Below, in pieces: positions 46,092 through 54,952 of a stretch of DNA of 64,000 nt. The notes under the pieces are model-generated. The model searched no databases and was not told the origin of the DNA. It saw nothing but the letters and a program-made list of their open reading frames with translations. Position 1 is the stretch's first letter. Each line of letters starts with the position of its first letter. The position numbers were made by a program, and so were the translations under genes. The stretch comes from Halomonas gemina (GTDB lineage Bacteria > Pseudomonadota > Gammaproteobacteria > Pseudomonadales > Halomonadaceae), in NCBI RefSeq assembly GCF_023554995.1, contig NZ_JAMJPK010000003.1:496001-560000 (forward strand), written 5' to 3'.

Positions 46092-47129
46092 TCAGAACAC
46101 ATGAAGCAGGGTATAAGGCGCCTCGCAGGCGTGTCGTTCGTCGCGTTGGTCGATGCTGCCCAGTCCGAGATGCCGGTCATTGTCATAGGCAACAAACAAG
46201 CGCTCATGATCGAGCACGGCCATGCCCTCGGCCTTGTGCTCGAATTCCAGGGGGCTTCCTTCCGGTGTGGTAACCAGCGTGGGTAGTCGCCCCCCTTGCA
46301 AGTCCCCGAGGCCCATCACCCACAAGTAACCGCCGATACACGGCGCACCGTCTTTCTTGGTCTCGAAACTGGTCAGCAGGTAGAGCCGGGCATGATAGGG
46401 ATCGTACTCCAGGCTCGAGAGACCACATTCGAAGCGCACGTTCGTATCACAGCCCGGGTCGAAGGTGTAGATCTCACGCATCTGGTCGATCAGTACCAGG
46501 TTGCCCTTATCGCTGATCTCGTAATGCGCCCCCACCAGTCGGCTGACATAGGCGAAGTCATCATGGGTCCTCCCCTGTTCGCGCACGCCGAACAGTAGAA
46601 GGCCATCGCCACGCTCGCCGGGAATCGCCGCCAGCCCCTCGATCTTGTAGTACGGGAAGCCGATCGCATGATCGAGCTTGCGGCGCAGTTCCAGGGAGCC
46701 TTCCACGCCGTCCCTGGGATCAGGGTCGACGACCTGCACCTTGTCCGGCTCACCCAGCGGCCAGATCAGCAGGTGATTGTAGGCGTTGAGATCATGGCTG
46801 ACATCATCGATGCGATCGAAGCCGGTGGTGGCCAGGACATGACGGCCATCGGCGCTGAGGGCAAAGTCCTCATACTTGACCGCCTGCTTGATGAGCGGCG
46901 TGGTGAAGTACTCAAGCTCGCTGTCATCAGGGCCCTGTGATGTCATCGGAAGGGAAAAGACCGCAGAGCGTTGTTCGCCCGGTATCGGCTTGTCGCTGGC
47001 CAGGATCAATCGCTTGCCGTCGTACACCACCGCCGATACCTCGGCGTTGACCAGCTTGCCTTTCTCATCCCGCAGGCCAGCGGGGAAGCAGTGGATCGTG
47101 CCTTGCTGCAGAATTCTGGCGCTCGTCAT
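46092..47129 (-). CDS. Conserved-looking protein of unknown function, probable beta-propeller
   Basis: A 345-residue soluble protein without a signal peptide. It has repeated short beta-strand patterns with turns (VSAVVYDGKRLILASDKP, YEDFALSADGRHVLATTGF, GLSSLEYDPYHARLYLLTSF, EGMAVLDHERLFVAYDND), suggesting a propeller similar to esterase-like or SdiA-regulated families. Acidic loops and two Cys-containing segments (FDPGCDTNVRFEC, APCIGG) are present. I recognise no catalytic motif. The stop is 16 bp before the M48 gene, suggesting an operon. AGGACTTCACC precedes ATG 47129. Confidence 0.7.
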   Translation of the reverse strand: MTSARILQQGTIHCFPAGLRDEKGKLVNAEVSAVVYDGKRLILASDKPIPGEQRSAVFSLPMTSQGPDDSELEYFTTPLIKQAVKYEDFALSADGRHVLATTGFDRIDDVSHDLNAYNHLLIWPLGEPDKVQVVDPDPRDGVEGSLELRRKLDHAIGFPYYKIEGLAAIPGERGDGLLLFGVREQGRTHDDFAYVSRLVGAHYEISDKGNLVLIDQMREIYTFDPGCDTNVRFECGLSSLEYDPYHARLYLLTSFETKKDGAPCIGGYLWVMGLGDLQGGRLPTLVTTPEGSPLEFEHKAEGMAVLDHERLFVAYDNDRHLGLGSIDQRDERHACEAPYTLLHVF

Positions 47130-47333
47130 GGTGAAGTCCTGACTGTCGGAAGCAGATGAAAGCTTACTAGGCCTCTGTGCGAGGGTCGAACGCTCAGAGC
47201 ATCTGGATATGGTGACGGTGCTGTCGTATTTTCTGGCGTCGCCAGGTAGAGGGTGTATGGGACCTGCTAGACTGGACGCGGGCCTGCTTGCGCCACAGGC
47301 GCTGGCGACAACCAAGCCACCGAGGAGCGAAAA

Positions 47334-47558
47334 ATGGGATCCAAAGACGAGAGAGACGTAGAAAAAGGCTACCCGAAGGCCGACTTCGTGGCCAAGCTAC
47401 GGCGACTGGCGGATGCCATCGAGAACGGGGAGCGTTTCGACATTCAGATTGCCGGCGAGCGCATCTATGTCCCCGTCAGAGCCGAATTCAGCATCGAACA
47501 CGAACGGTCGGACGATGAAGAGGAGATAGAGTTTCAGATCAAATGGCAAAATGAGTAG
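47334..47558 (+). CDS. Amphi-Trp domain protein
   Basis: A 74-residue protein matching the amphi-Trp domain family: DVEKGYPKADFVAKLRRLADAIE, GERFDIQIAGERIYVP, then an acidic stretch and the ending EFQIKWQNE with the conserved Trp. Small proteins of this family are widespread in halophiles and of unknown function. ATG 47334 has GAGG upstream (CCGAGGAGCG). It lies alone between oppositely transcribed genes. Confidence 0.88.
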   Translation: MGSKDERDVEKGYPKADFVAKLRRLADAIENGERFDIQIAGERIYVPVRAEFSIEHERSDDEEEIEFQIKWQNE

Positions 47559-47591
47559 ATCAAATCATCAGATGGAGCCGTCGTCCCTCCC

Positions 47592-49433
47592 TCAACGATA
47601 GAAGCGTGACAGGGCCTGGAGCACCTGGGTAGAAGCCACCGGGTCGGGGCGCACCTCGTCGAGCTCGTTCATCCGGTAGTCATAGACCTCGAAGGTTCCC
47701 GCCGGATGAACGGCGACCTGGTAGTCGGGCATCAGGATGCCGTAGCCCATGTAGCTGCCCGAAAGCATCCACTCCCGCTTCGCCTTTGGCTCCAGCAGGT
47801 TGTGACCGAGGGAATAGCGCTCCGGGGCGGACTCGCAGCCCAGCACCTCCTCGAGCAGGGTTGGCGCGATGTCGGCATGGTGCGAGCGTCGGGTAATCTC
47901 GCCGCCCGGGTGTCCCGGCAGGTGCATCACCAGCGGAACCTGGACCTGTTCCGGCGTGTAGTTACTGCCGTGGCCCCAGTAGTTCTTGCCATGCTCGTTG
48001 AAGGACTCTCCATGATCCGAGGTGATCACCACCGCGGTGTCCTCCAGTAAGCCCCGGGCATCCAGGTCGTCGAGGACCCGCCCCAGCTGCTGATCCACAT
48101 AGCGTGCCGCGGTCCGGTAGCGATTCCAGTAGGGCTCGGGATCGAAGTCCGGTCCCAGGGCGATATGGTTGACGCTCTCCCAGTAGGGGGTGAAGCGCGG
48201 GAAGTCGGGCGGATGGCTGTACCCATGCACGGCGTCGTAGAAGAGGAAGCTGAAGAAGGGACGATCGCCCGGGTTCTGGCTCTCCTCGCGGGTCCACGCC
48301 AGCCAATCATCGGTGATCTGGCGGTCCCGCTGCCAGGGATCGCCCTGAGCCGGCTCCAGTGAAACCTCTTCGAGGCCGGCAAAGACATTGCGATCGAAGG
48401 CGGGACTCACCAGGGTCGCCGAGGAGAGCACCTCGAAGCGATAGTCCTGGGTTTCCAGGGTCTCCATCAACACCGGTGGCGTCTGACCGGCGGTAAAGGC
48501 ATCCCAGTAGGTGACCGGCAGGCCATAGAAGAGGCTGAACACGCCGGCCTTGGTGGAGTTACCGCCGCTGATATGCTCGCTGGCCTTGATCCAGCCCGGC
48601 TGGTTGGCATAGCGATGGAGGTTCGGCATCACCTGCGGATTGAGCATGTCGTGACGTAGCGTATCCAGCACGACCAGCATCAGGTTGTCCGGGGAGGCCG
48701 ATGTCGTGCAGGACAGCGGGGCCAAGGGGTAGCTCAGGTCCTGCTCGCCGCCCGGCGCCGCCTCCAGATCCACTGCATCGCGCACCGCCTGGGCATCCAC
48801 CCAGCCCTGCTTGACGAAGAAGCGCTTGGCGGTGGCCGGATAGAAGACCGGCACATGGCGGGTCATGCCGGTGATCTCGCGGTCATAGTGGGCATCCGCC
48901 CAGGCATGCCAGCCATGCACGCCTAGCAGAGCCGTGACACAGACAGCCAGCGTCGACCACACGGGCCTGGACAGGAAGCGTCGCTTCAGCCACAGGCCCA
49001 TCACGCCCTGGATCACCAGCATGCCCAGCACCCCGCCGATGGCCAGGCTCCAGGCCACCCAGGAGAAGCTGAACACATCACCGCCGGCATTGAGCAGCAG
49101 GTCGAGGATGAAACCGCTCAGGTGGAAACGATACTGGGCGTAGACGAAGGTATCGAGCAGCAGCAACAGCTGCAGGGTGCTGGCCCAGAGGGTGGTGACC
49201 AGCCACAGCCACCTACCCCGGATGACGGTAGCCAGCAGGAACAGCGGCAGGGCACCCAGCCAGACCAGCAGGGCCAGATGACCGAGGAACACCAGCGAGA
49301 GATAGCCCCATTGCGCTGCCCCATCCGGGTCGATATAGGGCACATAACGACTGGCGATCAGCCAGGCCAGCAACAGGTTGGCAAGGGTCCAGGCGCCGAG
49401 CCAGCGCCAGCGATGGAAAAGGTTCGCGATCAT
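47592..49433 (-). CDS. YejM/PbgA-like membrane sulfatase-fold protein (DUF3413)
   Basis: A 613-residue inner-membrane protein: five hydrophobic segments in the first ~190 residues (DUF3413) and a periplasmic alkaline-phosphatase/sulfatase-fold domain from about 255 (NLMLVVLDTLRHDML, SGGNSTKAGVFSLFYGLP, AVVITSDHGESFNEHG, WGHGSNYTPEQVQVPLVM). YejM/PbgA of enterobacteria senses lipid A and restrains LpxC degradation via LapB. ATG 49433 starts the first membrane segment; earlier in-frame starts add unlikely sequence. It is divergent from a VTT protein gene. Confidence 0.9.
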   Translation of the reverse strand: MIANLFHRWRWLGAWTLANLLLAWLIASRYVPYIDPDGAAQWGYLSLVFLGHLALLVWLGALPLFLLATVIRGRWLWLVTTLWASTLQLLLLLDTFVYAQYRFHLSGFILDLLLNAGGDVFSFSWVAWSLAIGGVLGMLVIQGVMGLWLKRRFLSRPVWSTLAVCVTALLGVHGWHAWADAHYDREITGMTRHVPVFYPATAKRFFVKQGWVDAQAVRDAVDLEAAPGGEQDLSYPLAPLSCTTSASPDNLMLVVLDTLRHDMLNPQVMPNLHRYANQPGWIKASEHISGGNSTKAGVFSLFYGLPVTYWDAFTAGQTPPVLMETLETQDYRFEVLSSATLVSPAFDRNVFAGLEEVSLEPAQGDPWQRDRQITDDWLAWTREESQNPGDRPFFSFLFYDAVHGYSHPPDFPRFTPYWESVNHIALGPDFDPEPYWNRYRTAARYVDQQLGRVLDDLDARGLLEDTAVVITSDHGESFNEHGKNYWGHGSNYTPEQVQVPLVMHLPGHPGGEITRRSHHADIAPTLLEEVLGCESAPERYSLGHNLLEPKAKREWMLSGSYMGYGILMPDYQVAVHPAGTFEVYDYRMNELDEVRPDPVASTQVLQALSRFYR

Positions 49434-49630
49434 CGAGAAGTATCCGGAACGAGCGACCGGACGGCAAGCAGAGGGAGTCCTCGATGCCGGCAGGAATGGC
49501 GAAAACGGCGAAATAGTAACCCAGCCGTGAGAGATGCCCAAGCGTCTACGCGATCGCCAGTTACCGGCTTGGGCCGATGGCCTACCTGACGTATCCTAAG
49601 CGCCTCATTTGTTCGTCAAGATCCCAGTCC

Positions 49631-50311
49631 ATGTCTCGCTCTCTTGGCATTACCCTCGGTCTGCTGGCCGCGCTGGTCGCCTTCGGCCTGCTCTGGCAAT
49701 GGCTCGCCATGCAGGATGTACTGACCGTAGACGCCCTGAAACAGTGGATCGCTCAGTCCCCGCAGTGGCGCGACAGCCCCTGGCTTTTCCTCGTGGTGAT
49801 CGGTATCTACGTCGGTGGCCTGCTGGTGATGTTTCCGCTGAGCATCCTGGTGGCGGTGACAGGGCTGGTGTTCGGCCCGACCTGGGGCTTCGTCTACGCC
49901 ACCCTGGGGACGCTTGCTTCCTCGGTGGTGTCCTACTGGGTGGGACGGCGCCTGGGGCGCGAGACCCTGATGACCTACGGCGGTCGCCACCTCAAGGGCA
50001 TGTCACGCTACCTGGCACGCCGCGGCATCCGCACCATGACGGTGATCAACCTGCTCCCCTTGGCACCCTTTACCCTGACCAACATGATGGCCGGCGCCTT
50101 CCACCTGCGCTTTCGCGACTACATGATCGGCTCGACCTTAGGCATCGTACCGGGGCTGGCCGTCGTAACTCTGCTCGGCAGCCAGCTTGGTGCCCTGGTC
50201 ACCGCAACCGATCGCGGGGAGCTATTGTGGTCGCTGGCCGGACTGGCCGCGGGCATTGTTATGCTGGTGGCGCTGCGTCAGTATTCCCGGCGCAAGGGCA
50301 AGCGCGGCTAG
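49631..50311 (+). CDS. VTT-domain (TVP38/TMEM64, DedA-like) membrane protein
   Basis: A 226-residue protein with about six hydrophobic segments. The VTT/SNARE-associated core is visible: LSILVAVTGLVFGPTWGFVYATLG, then GRETLMTYGGRHLKG and IRTMTVINLLPLAPFTLTNMMAGAF. DedA/VTT proteins are linked to lipid scrambling or undecaprenyl-phosphate recycling. The start codon context is weak but ATG 49631 begins the first helix. Its stop overlaps the convergent glycosyltransferase gene by four bases. Confidence 0.88.
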   Translation: MSRSLGITLGLLAALVAFGLLWQWLAMQDVLTVDALKQWIAQSPQWRDSPWLFLVVIGIYVGGLLVMFPLSILVAVTGLVFGPTWGFVYATLGTLASSVVSYWVGRRLGRETLMTYGGRHLKGMSRYLARRGIRTMTVINLLPLAPFTLTNMMAGAFHLRFRDYMIGSTLGIVPGLAVVTLLGSQLGALVTATDRGELLWSLAGLAAGIVMLVALRQYSRRKGKRG

Positions 50312-52542
50312 CGACGCCAGCGCCGGCCACCGTGGTACTGCGCCAACAAGAAGGCGTAGAAGTCGTGGACACGACGAGCGAAAGCGCTGACATCGTGATC
50401 ACTGGCAAAAACCCGTGCCTGTTCGCCGAGGGTGTCGCGCAGGGCGGGATCCTCCATCAGCACTTGCAGCCGCGCTGCCCAGGCCTGGCGATTCTCCGGG
50501 GTCTTGAAACCGTTCTCCCCCTCCCGGATGACATCGTCGATACCGCTGGAGCGTACCGCCACCACCGGCAAGCCAGCCGACATGGCTTCCAGGATGACCA
50601 TCCCCTGGGTTTCCGACTTGGAGGCGAAGACGAAGATATCGCCCAGATGGTAATAGAGCGCCATCTCCTCAGGCGACACAGCGCCCACCAGCTCAACCTG
50701 CGCATCAAGCCCCAGCGCCTCGATACACGACTGGATATGCTCGCGGGCCGGCCCATCGCCGACCAGCAGGAGCCGGAAGTTGGCATGGCCGCGGTCGCGC
50801 AGGCCGGCCAGGGCTTCGAGCATGAATTCGATATTTTTCTCCTGACTGATCCGCGACACACTGACCAGTACCACCTCATCACCGGCGATACCATGCGCCT
50901 GGCGCCGCTGGTCGAGGCGCTCTTGGTCCACCTGCCTGAATCGTTCGACATCGATTCCCGTGGGCTGCACCAGGGTATTGGTGGTCACGCCGATCACCCT
51001 CAAGTATTCCTCGGCGGAATGAGTCGGCACCACCACCCCCTGACAGCGGTTGGAGAATCGCCGGATCAGGTAGTGGGAAATGAGATTGCGGAACAGCAAG
51101 CCGGGAAGCGGCACGAAGTGCGAATAGTGCTCCAGGCGCGTGTGGTAGGTATAAACCACCGGGACCTTGAGACGACGCCCCATGAAGAGACCCAGCGAGC
51201 CCAGCCAGAAGGGATGGTGGACATGGATGATGTCGGGCTTGAACGCCCTCAGGCGCCGATACAGTCGCCACAGGAAGGGATTCGACAACCTAAACTCGCC
51301 CTTCTCGCCGAAGGACACCAGGGTCGGCGCCCGTTCGATGTCGTCATCGTCATCCCACGGCTCACGATAGCGCGGCACGAACAGCAGCACCCGATCGCCC
51401 ATTTCGCTCAAGCCACGGCGTAGCCGGTCCACCGAGACGGTGACACCGGACACGAAGGGAAAGTAATTATTGGAATACATGCCGACTCGCAACGCTCGTC
51501 CCTGGTAGGGGGTGGGGTCGACGTCGAAGTCAGGGTAATAGTCACGCTCCTCCGTGATCAGCTGATGCAGGTGAAAAGCCAGCAGCAGCAGCGCACTGAC
51601 GATGAGCAGGAAGCGCAGGTAGCTGACATAGAAGAATGAATAGATGGTCCCCCAGAGACTGTCCAGGGTCTTCTGCCAAGCCGGCAGGGTGACATCCAGG
51701 GGCACTGGCTCGATTGTAATGCCATCACTGGACACCCGAACATCTATGTAGTGATGAAAGCTCGATCCACTGTCGACGACTAAACCACCCGCACCACCTG
51801 TGGTCACATAGTCGACGCCGTTGACAATTTCATGATGGAAAAGCGTCAGGTTCGCCGAGAAGACCACATCCACGTCGTACTGCTCGAACAGCGTGATCAA
51901 GCCGTGGCGAAAGGACGGGGCCTCCAGGTAGTGATCGGATTCAAAAACCGGTGTATCGGCCAACTCCCGATGCACCGGAAGGCCGATAAAGACGAAACGG
52001 TGTGATGCTCGCGTGGCACTGAGCTCCCGTTCCAACCAGTCCAGTTGCCAGGAATAGGAGGACTTCCCGGTGCCGTCGAGAAACAGGAAGTGAGCATCAT
52101 CGGCCACGAAGGAAAAGAAGTGCGGCCCGAATTGTTCATAGAAACGGAAGCTTCCGAAATCGCTCTCTTCGTTATCGCCGAAGGTCAACAGGTAGGGCAT
52201 CTCGAGGCGCCCGAAGATGCGGTGGACCAAGCGATAACTTTCTTCTTGACCGCCGGACACGGCATTGCCTGCCGAAATTACGAAATCATAACCTTGATCA
52301 TTGATTCTTGGAACGATTTCATCCTGAAAGACCCGCACTGAATTATTGACATTACCGACGACGGCAAACCGGAAATCACTTCGCTCTCCCACTACCTGTC
52401 GAATCGTATTCACCTGATCAGCATGAACCGACGTAAAAGCTGGTTCAGTGAGATGTAGGTAACCTTGATGCAGCACCAGCCCGAAAAGTAAAATAAGATT
52501 GGAAAAATAGGCAAGCCGTAGCCAGACACTCCGTTTTCTCAT
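50308..52542 (-). CDS. Fusion: periplasmic metallophosphoesterase-like domain plus GT4 glycosyltransferase
   Basis: A 744-residue two-domain protein. After a basic N-terminus and a membrane helix (11-25), residues 55-270 follow the order of a calcineurin-like phosphoesterase (RFAVVGNVNN, FVISAGNAVSGG, LLTFGDNEES, VVFSANLTLFHH), but the usual metal-binding D-x-H, G-D, G-N-H and G-H-x-H residues are replaced. A second helix (305-325) leads to a GT4 glycosyltransferase (about 350-744): GMYSNNYFPFVSGVTVSV, DIIHVHHPFWLG, VSRISQEKNIEFMLEAL, SETQGMVILEAMSAGLPVVA. Predicted topology places the first domain outside and the transferase inside. AGGAGA precedes ATG 52542. Acceptor unknown; a glycolipid is plausible. 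Confidence 0.8.
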   Translation of the reverse strand: MRKRSVWLRLAYFSNLILLFGLVLHQGYLHLTEPAFTSVHADQVNTIRQVVGERSDFRFAVVGNVNNSVRVFQDEIVPRINDQGYDFVISAGNAVSGGQEESYRLVHRIFGRLEMPYLLTFGDNEESDFGSFRFYEQFGPHFFSFVADDAHFLFLDGTGKSSYSWQLDWLERELSATRASHRFVFIGLPVHRELADTPVFESDHYLEAPSFRHGLITLFEQYDVDVVFSANLTLFHHEIVNGVDYVTTGGAGGLVVDSGSSFHHYIDVRVSSDGITIEPVPLDVTLPAWQKTLDSLWGTIYSFFYVSYLRFLLIVSALLLLAFHLHQLITEERDYYPDFDVDPTPYQGRALRVGMYSNNYFPFVSGVTVSVDRLRRGLSEMGDRVLLFVPRYREPWDDDDDIERAPTLVSFGEKGEFRLSNPFLWRLYRRLRAFKPDIIHVHHPFWLGSLGLFMGRRLKVPVVYTYHTRLEHYSHFVPLPGLLFRNLISHYLIRRFSNRCQGVVVPTHSAEEYLRVIGVTTNTLVQPTGIDVERFRQVDQERLDQRRQAHGIAGDEVVLVSVSRISQEKNIEFMLEALAGLRDRGHANFRLLLVGDGPAREHIQSCIEALGLDAQVELVGAVSPEEMALYYHLGDIFVFASKSETQGMVILEAMSAGLPVVAVRSSGIDDVIREGENGFKTPENRQAWAARLQVLMEDPALRDTLGEQARVFASDHDVSAFARRVHDFYAFLLAQYHGGRRWRR

Positions 52543-52571
52543 TCACCTTTTCTCCTTGCGTATTCCGCGCC

Positions 52572-52636
52572 ATCGTGACCGACCGTTTCGTTTTATCGTG
52601 ACCACCTGTTCCGGGCTATCGTGACCGGCCATTTCG
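52572..52636. mobile_element. IS21-type terminal repeats (element remnant)
   Basis: Three copies of a 19-bp unit (ATCGTGACCGACCGTTTCG, ATCGTGACCACCTGTTCCG, ATCGTGACCGGCCATTTCG) start at 52572, 52595 and 52618, an exact 23-bp period. Spaced repeats of this GTGACC type are characteristic of IS21-family ends, where the transposase binds. No istA/istB gene is next to it, so this is an isolated end. Confidence 0.6.
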
Positions 52637-52911
52637 TATCAGCGACGAGCAGATAACAGCATGCATACGCATCATTCCCTGAATCTTGGGTTAGTATGTC
52701 GTCGCACTACCACTGGTTGCTTAATCGGTGCGGATTGAAGTGGACCCCACCCCCTAGTACACAAGTCGAGTTTTGGCTTTCGACCAATGACTGTCCTGTC
52801 CTTTCCTTGTCCATCTACTAGCTTCCCAAGCAACTAGGCTTTCGATACGAGAGTACGTTGTGAACTCGGCCTGACAGCCGAAAAAGGAAGCTGCCAATGA
52901 TGATTACCGGT
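52637..52911. other. Gene-free stretch beside the IS end
   Basis: AT-richer sequence with no frame I can support. It contains a GTGGACCCCACCCCC motif near 52741 and a short ribosome-site-like AAGGAAGC followed by an eight-codon frame near 52897. It looks like decayed mobile-element flank. Confidence 0.4.
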
Positions 52912-53523
52912 TCAGGCTGATGTGAGCAGTGATTCCTTAACGAAAATTTCGATTAGCCACCAGCTACCACCGATGATGGCTGCGGAGACAACACCGGACA
53001 CTAGCGCAAGGCCGAGGCCGGCGGCGACTGCGATGCCATCTCGCTGGGCAAGCCCCAGCGACAGAATCAGCACGGCCAACCCAGGCAGTGTATTTCCAAA
53101 TGGAATCGGGAGTGCTATCAACAAGGCCAGGATAAAAATAACGACGCCGATGCTTCGAATCGCCAATGGCGTGCTAAGACACCCTAGGCGCACGCTCAGG
53201 CGCCGCTCAAGCTTTTCGAGATGAGGGGTCGCCCTGCCCAGGATCCGCTCCAGCTGTTGCCGCCCGATGCGCAGTTGGGCAATACCCGTCGGCAGCCGGA
53301 CGCGCTTGGTGCCGATTGCCATCTGTATGCCAATGAAGGCTAGTGCCGACCCAAATACCATGCCTGCGGGAATGCCTGGCGTGGGCACGATCGCAGGGAT
53401 CGCGAAAAGCAATAGCGCTAAGGGGATAGCACGTTCATCGAGGACGACCAGAATGTCGCCTAGCGTCGGGCGCTGGTCCTTCAGATGACCAGGCAGAGCA
53501 CGCAATACGTCGGCCAAGCTCAT
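52912..53523 (-). CDS. ExoD family exopolysaccharide protein
   Basis: A 203-residue membrane protein of the ExoD family: LGDILVVLDERAIPLALLLFAIPAIVPTPGIP near the N-terminus, then IGIQMAIGTKRVRLP and four or five hydrophobic helices (VVIFILALLIALPIPFGNTLPGLAVLILSLGLAQRDG). ExoD affects exopolysaccharide production and alkali tolerance in rhizobia. Spacing to neighbours is wide and it is probably monocistronic. Its flanks carry mobile and pseudogene debris. Confidence 0.88.
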   Translation of the reverse strand: MSLADVLRALPGHLKDQRPTLGDILVVLDERAIPLALLLFAIPAIVPTPGIPAGMVFGSALAFIGIQMAIGTKRVRLPTGIAQLRIGRQQLERILGRATPHLEKLERRLSVRLGCLSTPLAIRSIGVVIFILALLIALPIPFGNTLPGLAVLILSLGLAQRDGIAVAAGLGLALVSGVVSAAIIGGSWWLIEIFVKESLLTSA

Positions 53524-53849
53524 TTCTCACGCACTCCATCCACGCCGCAGGAAGATTGACGTGTGGAATAGTATACGGGTAGCGGGTAGATAGGTATCCA
53601 GCGCCGCCAATTTTTTGCTATGGCACTGATTTAGCGTGTATTGTCTGGTCATCGGCGTTCCATGCGCCAGCCGGGCTTCACGGCGACATACCGGGGAAAG
53701 GCAAGTCGAGTCTCTCATTAAAACCTGGCGGCTCCCCACGAATGTTTCGCTATCCGTCCCGTCCCATAAGTCTTGCCCCTGATCCCCTGGCATCCACGCA
53801 TAAAGCACTTTTCATGAAGGCCAGAGGATGGCAGTCGAGGTTGACGTGC

Positions 53850-54009
53850 CTTAGGCAACGGTCATCGCCTGGCATTGTTGGAGCGACTGCCCAGGGCAAC
53901 GCCGCGGTCGAGACCTTGGCCAACACCACCAATCTGACCATCGGGAATGCCTTCCAATACCTCCGAAAACTGCGGCGACCAGATCTCGTACCGCCTAGCC
54001 GATGAGTGA
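53850..54009 (+). pseudogene. ArsR-family regulator fragment
   Basis: Reading through two frames gives LGNGHRLALLERL, then QGNAAVETLANTTNLTIGNA and FQYLRKLRRPDLV, then, in a third register, SYRLADE and a stop. This is the winged HTH and tail of an ArsR/SmtB regulator. One base appears missing at CGACTGCCCAGG (CTG-GCC-CAG expected), and about ten codons are lost before YRLADE. No start region remains. The flanking parts of this gap (53524-53849 and 54010-54388) hold no gene I can support. Confidence 0.75.
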
Positions 54010-54388
54010 CTCGGCACACTCCTGGTCTGCTCAGACCGGTAGCCGTGACCAACTTGGTCGAGATGGAGCGGCTGGTGAATCGGCTGAAAGCGTAGAGGCT
54101 TTTGTCCGTGCTGCCGGTGTCACGGTTGCGGTGACGTTTGGCATCACGGCGATCCACATCGATGGCGGTTACCAGGTGGTCGTGAAGAATATGAAGGCTG
54201 CACGAAATCGAAGTAGAAAGCCTCGGGACGTGCTTCTTCGCTCCGGGGCAGCTTTTGCTGCGGATCGAAGACCCATAATCCTTATCCTGAAAAAGGTGGG
54301 GCTGAGTGAAGTAGTCCCCGAAAATCGGACGAGGGTGGGGACCACTTTAGAGGAAGTAAGCGGGCGCGGGTGGCTTTGCGCAAACGCA

Positions 54389-54400
54389 CCCCCCCCCCCC
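54389..54400. repeat. Homopolymer of 12 C
   Basis: Twelve consecutive C bases, unusual for this genome, lie 18 bp beyond the stop of the PRC-barrel pseudogene. Such tracts slip during replication and are also prone to sequencing error. Confidence 0.8.
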
Positions 54401-54418
54401 GAGGTAGGTGTTAGGTTG

Positions 54419-54825
54419 TCAGTCGTTCTTCCATTCCGGCAATTGCTCGAGTTACTCGCGTGTCATCGAAACCGTGAGCTTCTCGCGGTCGGCTTGAACG
54501 CCGATTTGCTCAAGGTTCAGCACCACCTAATGATCAACGACACCGAGGAAGCCGCCGATATCAACGGTGATCGCTACGACCTGGCCCTCGCCGTTGACCA
54601 GAATCTCCTCAACCTTGCCGACCTCCTCGCCGTTTGGCCCGATCACGATCATGTCCTCGATACGGTCGATGCTCAGCCCGAGGGGCTGGACTACGAAGTC
54701 CTCGTATTCCTGAAGCTGGGAGACATCAGATACCGGGGCGGCACCACTCTGTTCCTGAGCCTGAGCGGCAGCGAATGGCAGGAAGGCAGCGGCCGAAAAA
54801 GTGCCACGACGGGAAGCTTGAGCAT
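54419..54825 (-). pseudogene. PRC-barrel domain periplasmic protein, broken
   Basis: AAGGAG precedes ATG 54825 and MLKLPVVALF begins a signal peptide, but the frame is lost in a run of five A (54796-54800 on the plus strand). With one extra base the signal peptide continues SAAAFLPFAAAQAQ, and the PRC-barrel follows: DRIEDMIVIGPNGEEVGKVE, EILVNGEGQVVAITVDIGGF. Two stops then interrupt this frame (TAG at 54527-54529, TAA at 54452-54454) before the normal ending LEQLPEWKND. One frameshift plus two nonsense codons make a true pseudogene rather than a sequencing slip. Confidence 0.88.
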
Positions 54826-54952
54826 GAGGTGTACTCCTTTTGATACGTTGAGCACAGGAACCATAAACGCTCTATATGCTGATTTCCACCATTTTGCCAA
54901 GGCAATCGTATACCCGGAATGAATCGCTTTGTTAGGCCTTACTATGCTCATA

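Noticed and set aside
52572..52636. Possible CRISPR from three 19-bp repeats
   Set aside because: The intervals are only 4 bp and no cas genes exist; the pattern fits transposase-binding repeats better.
53527..53808. 93-codon reverse frame upstream of exoD
   Set aside because: No recognisable domain or convincing start; likely chance frame in a decayed region.
54002..54922. 306-codon plus-strand frame
   Set aside because: It is antisense to the PRC-barrel pseudogene and crosses the poly-C run; the translation has no recognisable family.
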